A stretch of 64,000 bases of DNA from Amorphophallus konjac (lineage: Eukaryota; Streptophyta; Magnoliopsida; Alismatales; Araceae), in the NCBI GenBank assembly GCA_022559845.1, contig CM040126.1, positions 46,122,458-46,186,457 on the forward strand, written 5' to 3'. Made by a program: the position numbers and the translations under genes. The notes beneath the pieces were generated by a model. The model saw nothing but the letters and a program-made list of their open reading frames with translations, had not been told where the DNA came from and did no database searches. Shown here one piece after another: positions 11,380-26,300 of this stretch. Position 1 is the stretch's first letter, and each line of letters opens with the position of its first letter.

Positions 11380-14300
11380 CACACATGCTATCTCCACTTC
11401 AAGGAAGGAATCCCGAAGTTGGTGATGACCCAATTGTCAAGACCCTTGAGCATGATAAGTGGCAAAAACATGTGGAGAAGCAAGTTTAAGACCAGGTAAT
11501 ATGGACCAAAATTGGCTGGGCCTATATTTTGTCAAACAAACTAGTATTTAGGGGATAAACCTTAGGTTTCCTGAAAATGTGAAAAGGAAACCAGATGAAA
11601 ATGCTTGAATCCAGTCAAATCATGACAGAAGTTGCCACTTTATTATTGTCTGGGAGCAGGTGTTTAGTTTGAGACTAGGTGAAACCAGCCAGCATATGCC
11701 TTATCTGAGTTGGAATCAGGAATGGGATATTGTTGGTCTATTTTCTGGCCATTGTACCCATGATTGTTGACATCCTATTTTTAGACCTTGTGGTGTGTAC
11801 TCTTAGTTGTGAAACTTCTTGACTATCCGATAGCAATCCCTGTCCATATACTCGTCTTTAGCTCATTTGTTGCATTGGCATAGTCTCTTGCTGTGGGGTT
11901 ACAGAATATTCCATTATTTTTGATATCTTACCATTGTCTGGTCATTGTTTTGAAATCTTTTGTGACACAATTTGGAATCCCCAGGGTTTGTGTGAGGCTG
12001 GTCATCATCCAGTTTTTTTACCTGAAATTGTTTCATGCAGAACATTCCAAGTTGGCCATGAGAAGTTTCTTATTCCTTGGCTTTATGTAATAAACCGCAA
12101 AAGCTCTGAGGTTCCAATGATTGATGTCCACCTGGTAAGGTTTGTCTTTCCTATGAAGTTGTATTCGACTAAGTCGAATTAACAGTAAATCTAATAGAAA
12201 TGAATGAGCATTTGAATGTCAATTTAGGACTTTGTTAACATTACTATTTAATATGCAACAGAGGTACTCAGGCAATGATTTACACGGTGTTACGGCCAAA
12301 ATTGTGGACATGCCTCATCATTGTATGTAGTTCTTTAGCTAAATGTTGCTTTTATTCTTTCATCTTATTTCTGTGTTTTTCCTGTCTTACCATTGGCATA
12401 CTGCATCTGTATGGCTGTATGATGAAATTATTGCTGATTACTGTCTGAAGGTTTTTGAGTATTTACATTTTTATTGTCATTGTTTAGAAGTGGATAAGTA
12501 TCAAGGTCACGATGAAGTAGTTAGAAGATCCTTTGGTCTTCAATATGAGTCAGATCATTGTGGACCCAGAATCTTTTCTTTTCTTTCCTTTTTTTGTTTT
12601 TTTATATGAAGATTTATGTTTATCATCATAAAACCCTCTAAAGTATCATGTATATAATATTCTGATGTTTTATTGCATGCAAAATCTCCCTAAAATTTTA
12701 TGTCTTAGAGAAACCTGTTTTACATTGCATTTGACCAAATGAAAGTTGAGTGACAATTAAGATGTGGTTCCATACAAAGTGATCATTTAAGGTCAAATAA
12801 GAAATACATCTCCGTTGTGCATCAGCTAGCACCTTGCCTGTTAATACATAACAGGATGACCATCTAATTTAATCTGACAGCCAAGGCTGGGAGGGGGTTT
12901 ATCCCATCTTCACTAGGTTGAAGAAATCCGGCAAATACTGTGCACTAGGCCATCAGATTAGATTCGACAGCCAGTGACCTGGCATCCGAGTCCCTGGTGC
13001 AGACAGGAGAATCATGCATAGCAGGAGCAAACTGCATCCACATGATTGCATGGGACACTGGCCAGTGGATTAAATTTGACAGGCCAGTGAACCAATGGCC
13101 CAGCTCCTCCAGTTGGGCAAGAGAAATCCTGCTCAGCAAGAGCAACCTCCATCCTGGCATTCAATTACTGCATTGCATGGTTGGAAGCATGGATTACCCA
13201 CTCAAAAGTGCTTACCCCTCCATGAGTTTGAAGTGCCATCCAATCGTACATTTACTTGATCTGTTGGGTATAAAGTTATAATAAAAAAGTTATATATATG
13301 AAATTCCAAAGGTTTGTATTTTTTGGAAAGGCCTTAAAATTGTCAAATTCTAACTTAAAACCTAATCTGTTTCAAGGTACAAATGACTTCTTAGGGTCCA
13401 AGGAGAGCACCTCTTTCGTAGGTGGGAGATTTCTTAAGGCCCCATTTGGTGGCTTAGTGGGGGACATACTCTGTTACTCCAAAACCCAAGTTTGGTTCTG
13501 CCTACAAGAAGGGATAAGGCAGGACAAAGTCAGCCGGGGTTATGTGCAACAACCACATTCTTACCTCCATCTAGGAAGCTGCAATTTGGAGCTTGGGTTG
13601 GAGCTGAAAAGCCACTTAATGGCTTCTGTGATACAATGCTTTCTCCTCAAAATAACTGGACAAAGAAATCTGTGAAAATCCAAGCAGCTTCCAGTTGGAA
13701 ACTACGCAAAACATGTGCTTATAGACTTGTAGTTTTTCAATGTTACAGTCTTACAATGTAGTTATACATTTTTTTCTAGTCATACAATGCTACTGTTTGT
13801 TAAAGTCGCATTCTGTGATATAGTCATATGTTCTAGTTATTACATTCACACTAATTTGTTATAGTTAATGTTCTCTGTTAGCCCATTTCAGTCACTTCTC
13901 AAGTGACATAAGATTTGGGTTGCAGCTTGACAATGGCAGCTTGGTTGCCGCAACATACTGGCTGTCAATCTAACAGACTAATGGAGAAATGCAACCGCTA
14001 ACCTAATGTACAGCCTCCTTTCTCACCCATGCTTGGGACCAGCCATGGTGGAGTTAACTACAAGTATGGCATTGGATAGATTAAAACTGTGAGAGAGGAT
14101 TTGCGTAGCTGACCAAAATAGATGGGACAAGGATCTGATGGTGATGACGATGACAATGAGAACGATGATGATGATGATATTATGCTTATATTATTGTCAA
14201 CATTGGGTATCAGGTTTAACTGTACGTATGTCCGGTGTCTTATCCAATACATCATTGATCAAAAAATACCACCTACTATTATCCATTAAACAATTAATTT

Positions 14301-17300
14301 TGAAAACTATATCCAAAAGAATCCACCAAAAATTCAATAACCTGGTCAATTACCTACTTATTGTTCACATTTACATTCCTGATGAATATCTTATCTAAAT
14401 AATGAAAATTGGGGTTAGCTTATTACACCATACATGTAACAACAAAGGCCACTCAATGAAGTTTCATGTTGAACAAAGGTTCTCATGATGTAAAGATTCT
14501 TATTTTATGCTGTTTAGAAATACAACAAGTACATATCGTGGGAAAAGGGCAGCACAATGTCATGAAGCTTCTGCCATTGTGTAGTCTAGGGAGAGAGGCC
14601 AAGTGATACATGCTGTGCCTGGATGTCCTGGCAGCATACTGCATTCACTGTCAACCGATCTTTTAGATCAGGTGGCAATTTTTGGCAAACATGAGTGGGC
14701 ATGAATACTGTCAAACTTTATACTGACTCTTTAGTTTCTGTTGTTATAACTGTTACATTACTAATTGATGCTTGGTTTTACTTCCCAGATATTGAAATTC
14801 ATCCAAACATACGTAAACAATTCTGGGATCCAGAACATTGGCCAAAACATGTTCTTGTCAGATATACTTGGTCAGTATCTCCTCAATGATTTTCTGCACA
14901 TGGTTTTGTAATTCTTTTTATTTGAACCCAAGTTAATGACTGCAATACTAGTCAGTGATAGATTAGTCTGCCTATGTAGCTTGTACTTTCAGACTCGTTT
15001 CATTTGTTAAACTTTTGTAATTCTTAATAATGTTAAGTTGTTTTCTATGGCATCCCTTGTAAGACGTAATGGACATGCCCTACTAAAGTGGTGAGCTGGT
15101 AATGACATCTTTGTAGATATATTTGATTATCAGTGATACTAGAGTAGGACTCTATATCTGGTTTTATTTATTATTTTAAACAGAAAATGAATTATCTATG
15201 GTGTTTTAGGATGAACTTAACCTGATTGATGCAGAATTCTTCTCGAAGCTCCCTGTGGAATTTTTGCCCCTTCCCCATTCTGTGTTGATTTCATGATCTT
15301 TTTTCCATCTTTCACATCTGCACCACATTTTCCCTCTCCTATCATCTCTCTTTCTTATATCTGTTTCTTTGTATTGCCCGTTTCCTTCCTCCTTTTTTAT
15401 CATCTTTATTCCTTTTTGTTTCCTTCCCTAATTGTCTGTCTGGCATAGTGTGTGAATGGTCTGGAGGTAGATACTGATTCAGATGGCTCTGTGACGATAA
15501 AATTGTAATCACAAATGGTCCACTGAGTCCATAGTTGTCAAGGCGACAAGGTGACCAAGGCGAGTTTGGGGTCCTCGAGTGCCTAAGCGCTTAGGCGCCT
15601 GCCTAAGCGGCGCTTAGGCGTCAAGTTCATAAAAAATATTATCATTAATATACACATAATTTTTATATATAAATTAATCATGATTATTACAAATATGGGA
15701 AACAACACTAGTATGAATATAGAAATAAAAATTAATAGAAATGACATTGCAATAAAATATCAAAATTTATTTTGAGATAAAATTAACAATTAAGACATAC
15801 AAAATTCAAATTAAAATTTAAAATACTTTATTAACAAATTAACCCCATTATTAATTGAAAAAAGGGAGAAGGCAGGATAGAGAGAGAGGGACTGAGAGAG
15901 ATAGTTGTGAACTGTGTGTGTGTGAGAGAGAGAGAGAGGAGGAAGGGTGGGGGAAAGAGAGAGAAGGGGGCAAGGGGAGAGAAGAGATAGACAGACAGAG
16001 AGAGGGGGCAGGAGAGAGAGAGAGGGTGGGTCTCACTGTGAGTGTGAGAGAGAAATAGAGAGAGTGTGTTAAGAGTGGAGCCCGAACGCGCCATCGTGTG
16101 CCCTCCCTCGCACGCGAATCGGCCTGCGCGGTCAGGTCCTAACAGGGGAGAAGAGGGAGACGAAGGTAGCAGGGGGGGGCGCCGAGGCGCCGCTTTGGGC
16201 GCCTAGGCCGCCCAAGCGGCGCCTTTTTCAGGGGCAACAAGGCGTGGGGGCGCCTTGCTCCCAAAAAACCGCCTGCCCGCCTAGGCGCCGCTTAAGCGGC
16301 GCCTAGGCGGGCGCCTTAACAACTATGACTGAGTCTCAGGTACTGTTTGGAAACAAGGATAGGGCAGATTCCAATCATTGGTATCTACAACAACCCCATC
16401 CATCTTTCCAAATGAGTTAACATTGCCTAGGATTACATGTCATCCAAAATCCTTTGCGAGGAGAGAGAGACTGACTCATAAACTTCTCTTGATTTGAACC
16501 AACAGCTGGCTCTGGGTTGCTTTTAGAAAAAGGACAGCTTTTGAAGTCAATTGACTTCTTTGCCCTTCTCCTGTACCAGCTTGCTGCCATCAAAATGGTA
16601 TAATTATAAATTTATAGTGGGACAGGTGTGTTTCTTTAATTATTAGAATCACTTTAGCCTTTAATTTTTCCAAATGGGATTTTATGTACACTACACAGGG
16701 AACATAAATCCCCCTTTCTGACACACCTGCAGAAACTGATTTTCCAAAATTGGCTATTTCCCACTGCATTGCTAAATGCTACCTCAGTCCATATCAAGTG
16801 TTTTGTACATTTTGTCTGGTTAGGCTACGGTGTGGACCATTTCATAGACATTATGAAAAATCACAAGGTGGAGGAGGTGAATCCTGGCTTATGATGTTTC
16901 TCACTGGCTTTTTTTTTTCAGTTGGTGCACTTAGTTGGCTTTTCTTCTTTCATTTAGGAGCCATGATTTATATGCTGCTTTGCCCTTAATCCAATATTTC
17001 ACATCATTTTTTGGTTCTTGGTTGAATCAATGTATGTTAATTGAGCCATCAATAAGTGGTTGGTGCTGAGGGTGCATTGGTGGGTGATGTACTTGACGAA
17101 CAACTTGCAAAGAGTCCTATATAGTTAAAGCTAAAGAGGCGAGCTAGGCAGTCATGGCCTTGCCTCAGCCTCAGATGCCTAGAGTGCTATTAGTCGATGT
17201 GTTTTTTCTCACAGGTCATAATTAAGGAAGAAAATAGCAGTACGAGGATAGAAAACATCCAAGATAATGATATGTAAGACTATAGGAAACTATTAGCATG

Positions 17301-20300
17301 TCCAATATGTCGTCGTCATCATCATCATCAGAGCCTTATCCCAATTATTTGGGGTCGGTTACATGAATCATGTAACGCCAAAGATTTCTATCAAGTGCTA
17401 TATTCATATTTAAACCCAAGAAACTAATGTCCTTCCTAATAACATCGCACCATCTCATTTTAGGCCTTCCCCGAGCTCTTTTATTAGCATCCATTAAGAT
17501 TCGGTCACATCTTTTAACCGGCGCTGAGTTAGTGCGACAAAACACATGTCCAAACCACCTGAGTCTACTTTCTCTCATTTTATTATCAATTGGGGCTATC
17601 CTCAAATCCTTAAGCGCTCATTCCTAATCATGTCTTTTTTAGTCTTGCGGCACATCTATCTCAACATCCTCATCTATGCTACACACATTTTGTGAATGTG
17701 TTCCGTTCGTACAGCCCAACACTCGGTACCATATAACAAAGTAGGTCTCACAGCCGTTCTATAAAACCTCCCTTTGAGTTTCACAGACATACGACAATTA
17801 CAGAGGACTCCTGATGCGCTTCTCCATCCTAACCAACCTGCCTTAATCTTATGTGCAACGTCATCCTATGTAGTCTGAGGCGTGAGGCGAGCGAGGCGAC
17901 CAGGGGGGCGCCTCACGCCTCAAAGGCCTAGGCGATGGCCGAGGCGTTTGAGGCGAGAAATTAATAAAAAAATAAAACTAAAATTATATGTCACAATATC
18001 ACAAAAATATATATTTTGAACAGTAAATATCCTAAAACTGCATGTACACTAAGCAAGAAATATCATAAAACTGCATTTACACTAAACAAGAAATATCATA
18101 AAACTGCATATACAACTAACAAGTGCAATATTATAACAAAACAAAAATAGTTAAACAACCAAACAAGTTAATTACATAATCCCATAACACAAAGTGTTAC
18201 AAATCTCTCTCAACTCTCAAGCCTCCTCATCATAAATCACTCATAAAAGAGGAGGAGCTATCACTTGGAAGCTCATTCTCATTCTCTGATTGTGTCCCCT
18301 CGGAATCAACATCTCTCACATTTATGGAGTGAGATGTGGCAGTGCTTTTTTCCCTTTCCTAGATGACGCTTTTTGGTTCCCGCCCTTGTGCTTGGCCCTT
18401 CCTTTTCATTAACACCGGCAGCGATTTCAACATCTAGCCATGTGAGGTCCTCTCCTTCATCCACAAAATCTTCATTTTCTGGCGGATTAGCTATCCACTC
18501 ATTGCAATCATCAATGTCATCCAAAGAAATAAGATCATAGTCACTTTGCTGAACACGCAAATGACGAGCATGGAGACGTTGATTATATTGCACAAAAATA
18601 AGATCGTTCAGCTTCTTTTGCTCCAACTTATTCCTTTTCTTTGTGTGCACCTACAAGTATATTAGGTGCAACCAATTAAACAAAAAACACTAATCTTTTA
18701 TGTATTTGAATATGAAATTAGTCAACTAACCTGTTCAAATGTACTCCAATTGCGTTCACAACTAGATGCACTACATGTCAAACTTAAGATCCGAATGGCT
18801 ATCTTTTGAAGGTTTGGTGTGGCGGTTCCAAAGTTCAACCACCATGTAGCTACATCACAAAGAGATTACAATTCACATTTCACAATAATTCTTACTCCGC
18901 GATTGTAATAAAAATTAGATAAGAAATTGAGAAAAGCATCCATACCAGGAACCATAGATGTGCGTTGCCTAATGGCCATTTCTCTCCCAAATAGCCCTTG
19001 AGCATACTGATAAGCTGCAAGCTCCTTGAAAATTGCATCTTGGCATGAGGGTTCTGGAACTAACTTTTCAATGCAATCATATAGCCCTTGCTTAACTTCT
19101 TGATCATACTCAATTTGGGAATTAGAGAAATAAAGAGCTGGATTAAGATAAAGGCCAGCTGCATGTAAAGGACGTTGCATTTGAAAGTCCCACCTTCTAT
19201 CAATGATTTCCCATATTGGACCATATTTGTCAAGCTTGTCATTTAATGCACTCTTAATACTCTCCTTTGCACGATCCATAGCCTCATAAATGTAGCTCAT
19301 CGCTGGCTTTTCTCCATCAACCAACCGTAAAACCATAACAAGAGGCTTGTATATTTGCAACGAATATGTCACGCCATTCCAAAACGAAGTCTTTAAGATT
19401 ATGCCCTCTACCTTCTTCCCTTCAATTTTTTTGGCCCACCGATTATTACTAGCAAGCCAATCAGCAGATGTAAACATTCTTCTTAAGCCATCTTTGCAAT
19501 CAAATAGACTCTGTAAATTTAAGTAGTTGGTGGCAAAGCGAGTGACAGCTGCACGTGCAAGATTTTTGTCATCTGTATACTTTCTCATCATAGCAAGAAT
19601 CCTTGTGTGCCCATAAATAAATGTAGTAACCAATTTGGCTCTACGAATGGTTTCTTTCATTGGAGATAATTTGGAAATGTCCTCCAACATCAAGTCTAAA
19701 CAATGGGCAGCACATGGTGTCCAAAATAGATGAGGATGGGCTGCCATCAACATTTTCCCGGCTGCCACATAACTTGACTCATTGTCTGTCACAATTTGGA
19801 TGACATGTTCAACACCAACTTCTTTAATAACCTTGTCCAATAAATCTGCCAACAATTTGACATCTTTCACATGTGCAGAAGCATCAACTGATTTCAAGAA
19901 AACAGTCCCACCTAGAGAAAGAGAGTAAGACATAATGACATTGAGAGACATATGAAAAAGAAATAGAAAATATATTGAATAATCGATAGTGAGAGACAGA
20001 GAAAGAAAAATCTCACCTGGAGAGTTCACAAGAAAGTTTATCAGTGTCCGTCCCTTCCGATCTGTCCATGCATCGGACATGATGCTACAACCATATCTCA
20101 CCCAATTTTCTTTTTGGGCTTCCACCAACTCTTGAGTTGATTTTATCTCCTTATGTAAAAGAGTCTCACGCATCTCATGATAGCCAGGCCCTTTATATCC
20201 CGGACCGTACTGTCCTACGGCTTCCAACATTGTTTGAAAGCTAGGTAGACGCACAGTATTGAATGGGATGCCAGCTTGATAAAACCATCTACCCACATAT

Positions 20301-23300
20301 TGGGAAACCCTATCCCGATGTTCCTTTTCCCATTTTTTATCTCTTACTGACTTCACTTGTTCTGGATCAGGAGTGCAGAACTTGTCGAGAGGGCCCTTCA
20401 TCCGTGGTGGCTTTGAAATAATGTCATCAAATATATTAACTTCCAGCGATTGAGATTGACATGAATCATTCAACAAATTGTCTCTACCTTCTATCTCCCT
20501 CACCATTTGTAACTTCTCAGCTTTAGCTTTCTTGGCATTTTGCATATATTCCCGGATTTCTATCTTCACATCCACGGGAACCTTATGGCAAGCTGTCACA
20601 TTTGTACCTAGGCCGCCTATATGTTGCTTCAGCCGATAAATCCCTCCTTTACACACTTTTTTACAAAAATTACATGTTATCTCATCTCTATTTTGTGGAT
20701 TGGCAGAGGTTCCATATTTCCACCCAATGTCCTTTGATCTGCCCTTTTCTACATTGGGCCCTCGTGTGCTTGCATTTGACGATGCACCACCAGAAACAGA
20801 CACAGAAGTAGGTGGTGTAGGCGTAGACATCTTTAAAAAAAATAAACAACAAATTTAATTCATATTGCAATAATAAGTTAATAACTCAAAAAAATAAATC
20901 AAACACCCAATTTTAAAAAAAATACTGACTATAGTATATCTTGCCAAATGTCGATTACCCTGCAGTCCTGCACGCACGAATGAGTGTCCACTGCGGCACT
21001 GCCAATTGCCGATTCCCCTACACAATAACAACATATATAAGCCTATTATGCCCACTGCCACCCATGGCCATGAGATTGAGAGATGGGAGAGACAGAGTAA
21101 GAGAGATCAGAGAGACAGTGGAGAGAGTGAGAGTGAGAGATCGGAGAGAGTGAGATCAGAGAGACAGTGAGAGATCGTAGAGAGTGAGAGACAGTGGAGA
21201 GAGTGAGAGAGTGAGAGATCAGAGAGACAGTGAGAGATCGGAGAGAGTGAGAGAGTGAGAGACAGTGGAGAGAGTGAGAGAGTGAGAATGAGAGATCGGA
21301 GAGAGAGAGAGAGATCGGAGAGAGTGGAGAGAGTGAGAGCGAGAGATCGGACAGAGTGAGAGAGAGAGATCGGAGAGAGTGGAGAGAGTGAGAGATCGGA
21401 GAGTGAGAGAGAGAGATCGGAGAGAGTGGAGAGGCAGTGGGAGATCGGAGAGAGTGGACATACCGAGAGTGAGAGTGGCCGGAGGAAGCCGGAGGCCCGG
21501 AGGAACCCGGACTGCCGGAGGCCCAGAGGAAGCCGGACTGCCGCACGCCGCTGCCGCGGAGGAAGTTGGAGCCGCTGCCGCTCGCCGGAGGGAGGAGACT
21601 CGCAGTCGCCGCTGCCGCGGAGGTGGAAGCACCGAAGGCAAAAAAATAAACACACAGGCGAAACCCTCGGGGGCGGGGGGGAGTTAACCGACGGACGCGT
21701 ATATCGGGTCGTTGAGACCCGATACGCGGATCCGGCAAGCGGGCGAGCGGGCGAGGCGCGCGGAGGCGGCCGACGCGCGCAGAGGCGGCAGACGCGCGCG
21801 AGGCGCTCGCGAGGCGCTCGCCTCGGCGAGCCGGGACGGCGCGAGGCGGGCGACGGGCGCCTCGCCCCGCCTCACCGCCTAGGCGGTCGCCTCCGCGCGT
21901 TTTTGACTACACAGACGTCATCATAAATCTCTCCATTCTGTTATATGATAGACTCTAAGTATCGAAAGTTATTACTCTTCAGAATGTTATGTCCATCAAT
22001 TAGAAACATCTCTTCCTGTATCACTCTCCGATTACTAAAATTATAATGCATAAGCTCTGACTTACTCCTACTAATTTTAAAACCTTTAGACTCCAAGGCA
22101 AGTCTCCAACGTTCTAACTTAGCATTTAAAGCATCAATACTCTCATCAATTAAGACAATATCATCTGCAAATAACATACATCAAGAGATATTCTCATACA
22201 ATTATTTTGTTACTTCATCCATAACTAAGACAAAGAGATACGGACTTAGTGCAGAACCTTGATGCAAACCTATAGAAACTGAAAATTCACCAATCTCTCT
22301 AGCAATAGTTCGAACACTAGTAATAGTACCTTCGTACATATCTTTAACCAAATCAACATATCCTTGAGAAACTCCTTTCTTTCTTAATGTCCACTAAATC
22401 AATTCTCTCGGTACTCAATCATACGTCTTCTCCAAATCAAGAAAAATCATATACAAATCTTTTCTCATCTCTCTATACTTCTCCATTAGCTGCCGTAGTA
22501 AGAAAATAGTTGTTGTAGTAGATCTGTTTGGCATAAAACCAAATTGATTTTCCAATACAATAGTCATACATCGGAGACATTTTTCGATTACTCTTTCCCA
22601 AAATTTCATATTATGACTCATAAGTTTAATTCTACGATAATTAATTCAAATTTGAATATCTCCCTTGTTTTCATAGAAAGGAACTACAACATTTTTTCTC
22701 AAAACTTCTAGCATTCTCCATTCCTTTAAAATTTTATTGAAAAATTTAGTTAGCCACTGAATACCAATGTCTCCTAGGCCTTTCATACTTCAATATGTAT
22801 GTCATCTGGTCCTAAGGCCTTGCCCACTTTTATTTTTCTTAAAACATCCTCCACTTTTGACATCTTAATGCGCCTGAAATACTGATATTTATCAAATCTT
22901 GTTGACTCTTGGGCATCTTCTAAAGAGAAATTCTTGACGCAATCTCCATTAAGTAACTTCTGAAAATAACTATGTCATTTCTCTTTAATCTCAAGATCTT
23001 TAGTTAAAACTCTTTGATGTTCACCTTTAGTACAACGAACATGATCTAAATCTCTAGTTTTCCTTTCTTTTAATTTAGCAAGTTGAAATATGTTCTTTTC
23101 ACCCTCTCGGGTTTCTAATTTATTATATAAATCTTCAAATGTCTTTGATGTAGCTTCGCTAACTATTTTCTTAGCTCTCTTTTTACGTTTTTATAAGCTT
23201 CTAGGGTTTGATTATTTTTGTTAGTTTGCCAAACTTTAAAGCACTCCTTTTTTACTCTAATGGTATTTTGAATTTCCTCACTCTACCATCTAATCTCTTT

Positions 23301-26300
23301 TTCTTGATTCTTTTTACCTTAAATTTGCCTAAGAGTCGTTTTGCTACACTCGTTATACAATTTGTAACATTATTCCACATTACATTAGTTTCTTATTCTA
23401 AATTTCAAATATTTTTCCTTTAATAGATGATTTTTAAATATTTCTAAACATTTATTTTTTAAATTTCACTATTTAATCTCAGAACAATTATTTATAATGA
23501 TCTTTTTTTTGAATTTAGGGATAATGACATCATTATTAACAACCTATGTTGAGGGGTTAGACTCTCTCCAGGAATAACTTTACAATCTTTACATAAAACT
23601 CTATCGACCTTCCTAATAAGAAAATAGTCAATTTGACTTATATGTGTTCCACTCCTGTATGTTATTAAATGCTCGTCTCTATTCTTAAAGAAGGTATTAA
23701 CAATTACTAGATCATAGGTCATAGTAAAATCAAGAATAGTATATCTCTTATCATTTCTATTGCCAAAATCTAGCCCACCATGAATCCTCTCATAACTTAT
23801 ATTATCTTTACCCACATGACCATTAAGATCCCCTCCAACAAAGATTCTCTCTTCATTAGGGATATTATGGATCAAACTATCAATAGCCTCTCAAAATTAT
23901 TTTTTAATACTCTCTTATAATCCTACTTGAGGTACATATGCATTAATTATATTCAAAATATCCTCACCTAAGATAAATTTAATTAACATCAGTCTATCCC
24001 CCAATCTATTAACTTCTACAACTCTATCTTTTAATTTTTTATCTATTATTATAGTAGCACAATTTCTAGAGTTATTATTATCCGTATACCAAATTTTATA
24101 TCCATCAATATCTTTAACTTTATGTCCTTTCCACCTAGTTTCTTGTAGGCAAGTTATACTAACCCTCCTGTCCTTCATTAGCTTAACCAATTCTTAACCC
24201 TTACCCGTTAAAGTTCCTATATTTCAAGTAGCTAGACAGATTCTATATTTTTGGACTAACTTCTTTACCCGTGAACGTCCAACCCCACACGGGAATCCTT
24301 GCCTATTTGACACCGCAATCGGGCGCGCCATTGCGGCGCGTCGCTTATGGGGAATGCCCTAACTAGCCCTTGCTCACCTATCATTCCATCTGGGTTCCGA
24401 TGTAACACGTCGCTTCCGGGGGACGCCCTAACATTAGCACAAAATGTATTTAGATCAGAATTCATGTGGGAGATGTGACAAAATTTTACTGTTGTCTGTC
24501 AACCTAATGCAAACCCTCTTCCTTTCTCATCCGGGCTTGGGACCGGCCATGGTAGAGTAGTTGATAGTCTTGGGATTCATCATGAATAAGAAAAATGTGG
24601 CACTATATACGAGAGATTTAGCACAGACATTGTTCAAAGCAGCATTAGCCACTTTGGAATGATTAAGAATAAGAAAAAACAGTACCACATGATTAAAAGA
24701 ATATGAGCATTTGCCATAGATAACAAAGGTGAGCACCTAGGTGAGTGAGGCGAACCTGATGCGGTGAGGCATTTTTTGGGTCGCTTTGCCTTGCCTCCTT
24801 GCCTAGGTGAGGTAGGTGATTGCATTTGTTAACATAGGTAGAGTTCATAAAAAACTTGATTTGGCTTGTTCAACTGAGTAAATGAGTCAAGTGTGAACAA
24901 AATTATGAGCTCAATTAATAAACGACGCAAGCTTGATAATAGAAGTACTTGGCTCATTTATACTCTTGAACATACTTGATTGTATATATATTTTTTATAA
25001 TATAGTCATGTTCATTTAGAAGTTCGCTTAGAAATCAATTATGTCTGGTTTAGTAATATAAATAAGATGAAGGTATGAGCTAGATACCTTTTTTGATTCA
25101 TTTGGTGATTCAAATAAGTTGATAAACAATAAATGATTTAGGTTCGGATTCTAATAACTTGAATTTAGGCTCTCAAGTAGTCTCGATTATCAAACAAGCG
25201 GACCTTGAACAGAATAGAATTCAGCTTGTTTATTATTCAAACAGCTCAAGCTCGCTAAAAGCTTAGTGTAGTAATAAACATCACCAAAGGCAACAATTTA
25301 ACTTCAGGGAAATAACATCAATGTAGTTCTCTGTTGATATGTTTGAACTTTGAAGTTCACTCTTGAAATTAACACTTGTGCAGTCAGGAAAACATGAAAT
25401 ATTTGTAGAGAGTTTCGGAAACTATTACAGTGCCCCTTTGAATTCTGGGATTAAATTCTGATCATGAAAGTGAAATTAGAGCTGATTTGTCTGACCTGTT
25501 TACTGTGCATTTTGAAATATACGAGGCTTGTGCAATTCCATCTTTCTCTTTGCATATACTTTGGTTTTACAATTGACAGGGAAGAGAGGTCCGAAGTAGA
25601 TGTCTTTGGTGGGTTCTACGTGTTGTTTGGATCAGGTAATGCTCTTTGCCATAAGAGTTTTTGATGGTCATGTTGTGGTATTGATTTCATAACTCATATT
25701 GCACTTAAACCTGGTAGAATTATGGAGTCCACAATGCTTGCTCATCCATTTATTCAATTAGTTTTCTTTAGATATGCAGATTGGATCTTTTTTATCTGTT
25801 GCCAATGCGAGTTTCTGATTTTGGATCAGTATTTTTGTTTCTGTGATCCACTTTGCATACATTCTTTTCCTTTAGGAGAGGGGGCTTATATTTAGTTATT
25901 GAAGAACGAATCAGGCTATTATAATAAATGTGAGAGATGGATGAAAAGTTAATAGGGATTAATTTCATACCTCTGGTTAGAGACGACTATTGTAACTTAA
26001 TCTTTAAATTTTGGCTCGGCTTATGCATATCAAGAAGGATATTTTTCTGCCTAGCCTTTCCTCATCCATGCTTCATTTGCATGCATGCTCCCAGGCCCCC
26101 AACCTTGGGGTGTGGGTACACTGCCCAAGCTATTAGGACGAGGGATGGGGTTAATTGAAATCAGAATCTTGTGTAGACTTGTTCGAGGCTTTCTAGTTTT
26201 GACTTGAAGCTTGTTGCATATAATACGTCTTTATACTTGGGTTGTGGACAAAATGCCCTTTGGTTTGATTTAAGTGATTCTGATGTGGGATGATGGCGTC

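Larger units (their letters stand above)
17866..21914 (-). mobile_element. hAT transposon B, inserted in RTE-A (4.05 kb)
   Basis: A perfect 8-bp target duplication ACGTCATC (17858..17865 and 21915..21922) flanks inverted ends CTATGTAGTCTGAGGCG and, on the other strand, CTGTGTAGTCAAAAACGCG. Both ends carry dense AGGCG/GGCG subterminal repeats (17880-17960 and 21740-21900). The duplicated octamer belongs to the RTE coding sequence (an Asp-Asp-Val stretch), so hAT-B landed in the LINE after the LINE was in place. The transposase is on the minus strand and is better preserved than in hAT-A. Confidence 0.94.
17310..24560 (-). mobile_element. RTE-clade LINE copy A, split by hAT-B
   Basis: This is a full-length-looking but decayed LINE on the minus strand. 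Its 5' end (GGTCCCAAGCCCGG on the sense strand) lies near 24540 and its 3' tail of TGATGA repeats near 17310. Without the hAT insertion (17866..21914 plus an 8-bp duplication) it is about 3.2 kb, matching copy B. Order on the sense strand: AP-type endonuclease, reverse transcriptase, a C-terminal basic region, then a short 3' end. The lack of an RNase H domain and the GATGAT tail fit the RTE clade. It lies in the 10.7-kb intron of the membrane-protein gene. Confidence 0.85.

Noticed and set aside
11380..11495. Alternative frame GRNPEVGDDPIVKTLEHDKW in the first exon of the membrane-protein gene
   Set aside because: It looks protein-like but meets a TAA before the donor and does not match the phase of the next exon. 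The frame ending KFKTR joins in phase through all later exons.
21046..21738. 230-codon Ser/Leu-rich frame and overlapping frames
   Set aside because: They run through the GA repeat and GGCG-rich end of hAT-B. Several frames are open together and composition follows the repeat.
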